Source: Himantopus leucocephalus (lineage: Eukaryota; Chordata; Aves; Charadriiformes; Recurvirostridae). Taken from it: a stretch of 64,000 nucleotides of DNA. Of the stretch, positions 63,804-64,000 are shown piece after piece. The DNA lies in assembly GCA_003993805.1 (NCBI GenBank), contig RSEF01000014.1:2605941-2669940 (forward strand), written 5' to 3'. The position numbers were made by a program, and so were the translations under genes. How positions within the stretch are numbered: the first letter of the stretch is position 1; each line of letters opens with the position of its first letter. The notes beneath the pieces were generated by a model, which was given only the letters and a program-made list of their open reading frames with translations, did no database searches and was not told the origin of the DNA.

Positions 63804-64000
63804 CTACCATGCAAATAAAATAAATTAGAACAAACTAAAATGAAGTTAAAAATAAATATACACACACAGAGGAAAAATAAAACATACATTATTCCTTCTT
63901 ATCTTACTGACTTCAAACTGAAAATAACAGATGCCTTTATAGTGAGGAGTAGAGTTTCATAATCAACAGACAACAGTGTTCCAAAAGCATTACAAGATGT

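Noticed and set aside
63804..64000. A further RSPH10B exon at the right edge
   Set aside because: No MORN-repeat-like coding segment is visible on the minus strand here. The next exon must lie outside the window.

Overview
The window is vertebrate nuclear DNA, almost certainly from a bird. It is AT-rich with large introns and canonical GT-AG splice sites. It carries several CR1 LINE fragments of the avian type, and one solo retroviral LTR of a kind common in bird genomes. The protein-coding content is a recognisable block, in order: three beta-parvalbumin genes (+), CCZ1 (+) and RSPH10B (-). Mammals keep the OCM / CCZ1 / RSPH10B neighbourhood, so the locus is a conserved syntenic segment. I cannot name the species.

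Layout. 1-9.4 kb: no gene I can support. 9.4-14.0 kb: parvalbumin gene A, matching avian thymic hormone, with a candidate TATA box and non-coding exon 1. 14-20 kb: intergenic, with an old CR1 piece and a tRNA-like SINE remnant. 20.1-23.1 kb: parvalbumin gene B, a second beta-parvalbumin closest to A. 23-30.4 kb: intergenic, with two CR1 copies and one ambiguous base after a poly-A run. 30.4-34.8 kb: parvalbumin gene C, matching avian parvalbumin 3 (CPV3), the oncomodulin (OCM) counterpart. 34.8-41.5 kb: intergenic, with an E-box hairpin, a CA repeat and a CCATTTTG minisatellite. 41.5-42.35 kb: CpG island holding CCZ1 exon 1. 41.9-53.8 kb: CCZ1, twelve visible exons and a 100-N assembly gap that hides internal exons. 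54.4 kb to the right edge: RSPH10B on the minus strand, 13 C-terminal-side exons; its MORN-repeat N-terminus lies beyond the window.

The three parvalbumins each encode 109 residues in four coding exons of exactly 61, 133, 110 and 26 bp, with identical phases and a 7-nt leader before the ATG. They are clearly tandem duplicates that diverged (A-B 74/109, A-C 64/109, B-C 61/109 identical residues by my count). They are cytosolic calcium buffers. CCZ1 is half of the MON1-CCZ1 exchange factor for RAB7. RSPH10B is a ciliary radial-spoke head protein. The three kinds of gene share a neighbourhood, not an evident pathway.

I found no wholly new biological system. The best second-look items are the in-frame loss of CCZ1 exons in the assembly gap, the diverged calcium loop of parvalbumin B, the dimeric minisatellite beside the CCZ1 promoter, the solo LTR with an intact target-site duplication inside RSPH10B, and the candidate first exons of parvalbumins A and C.
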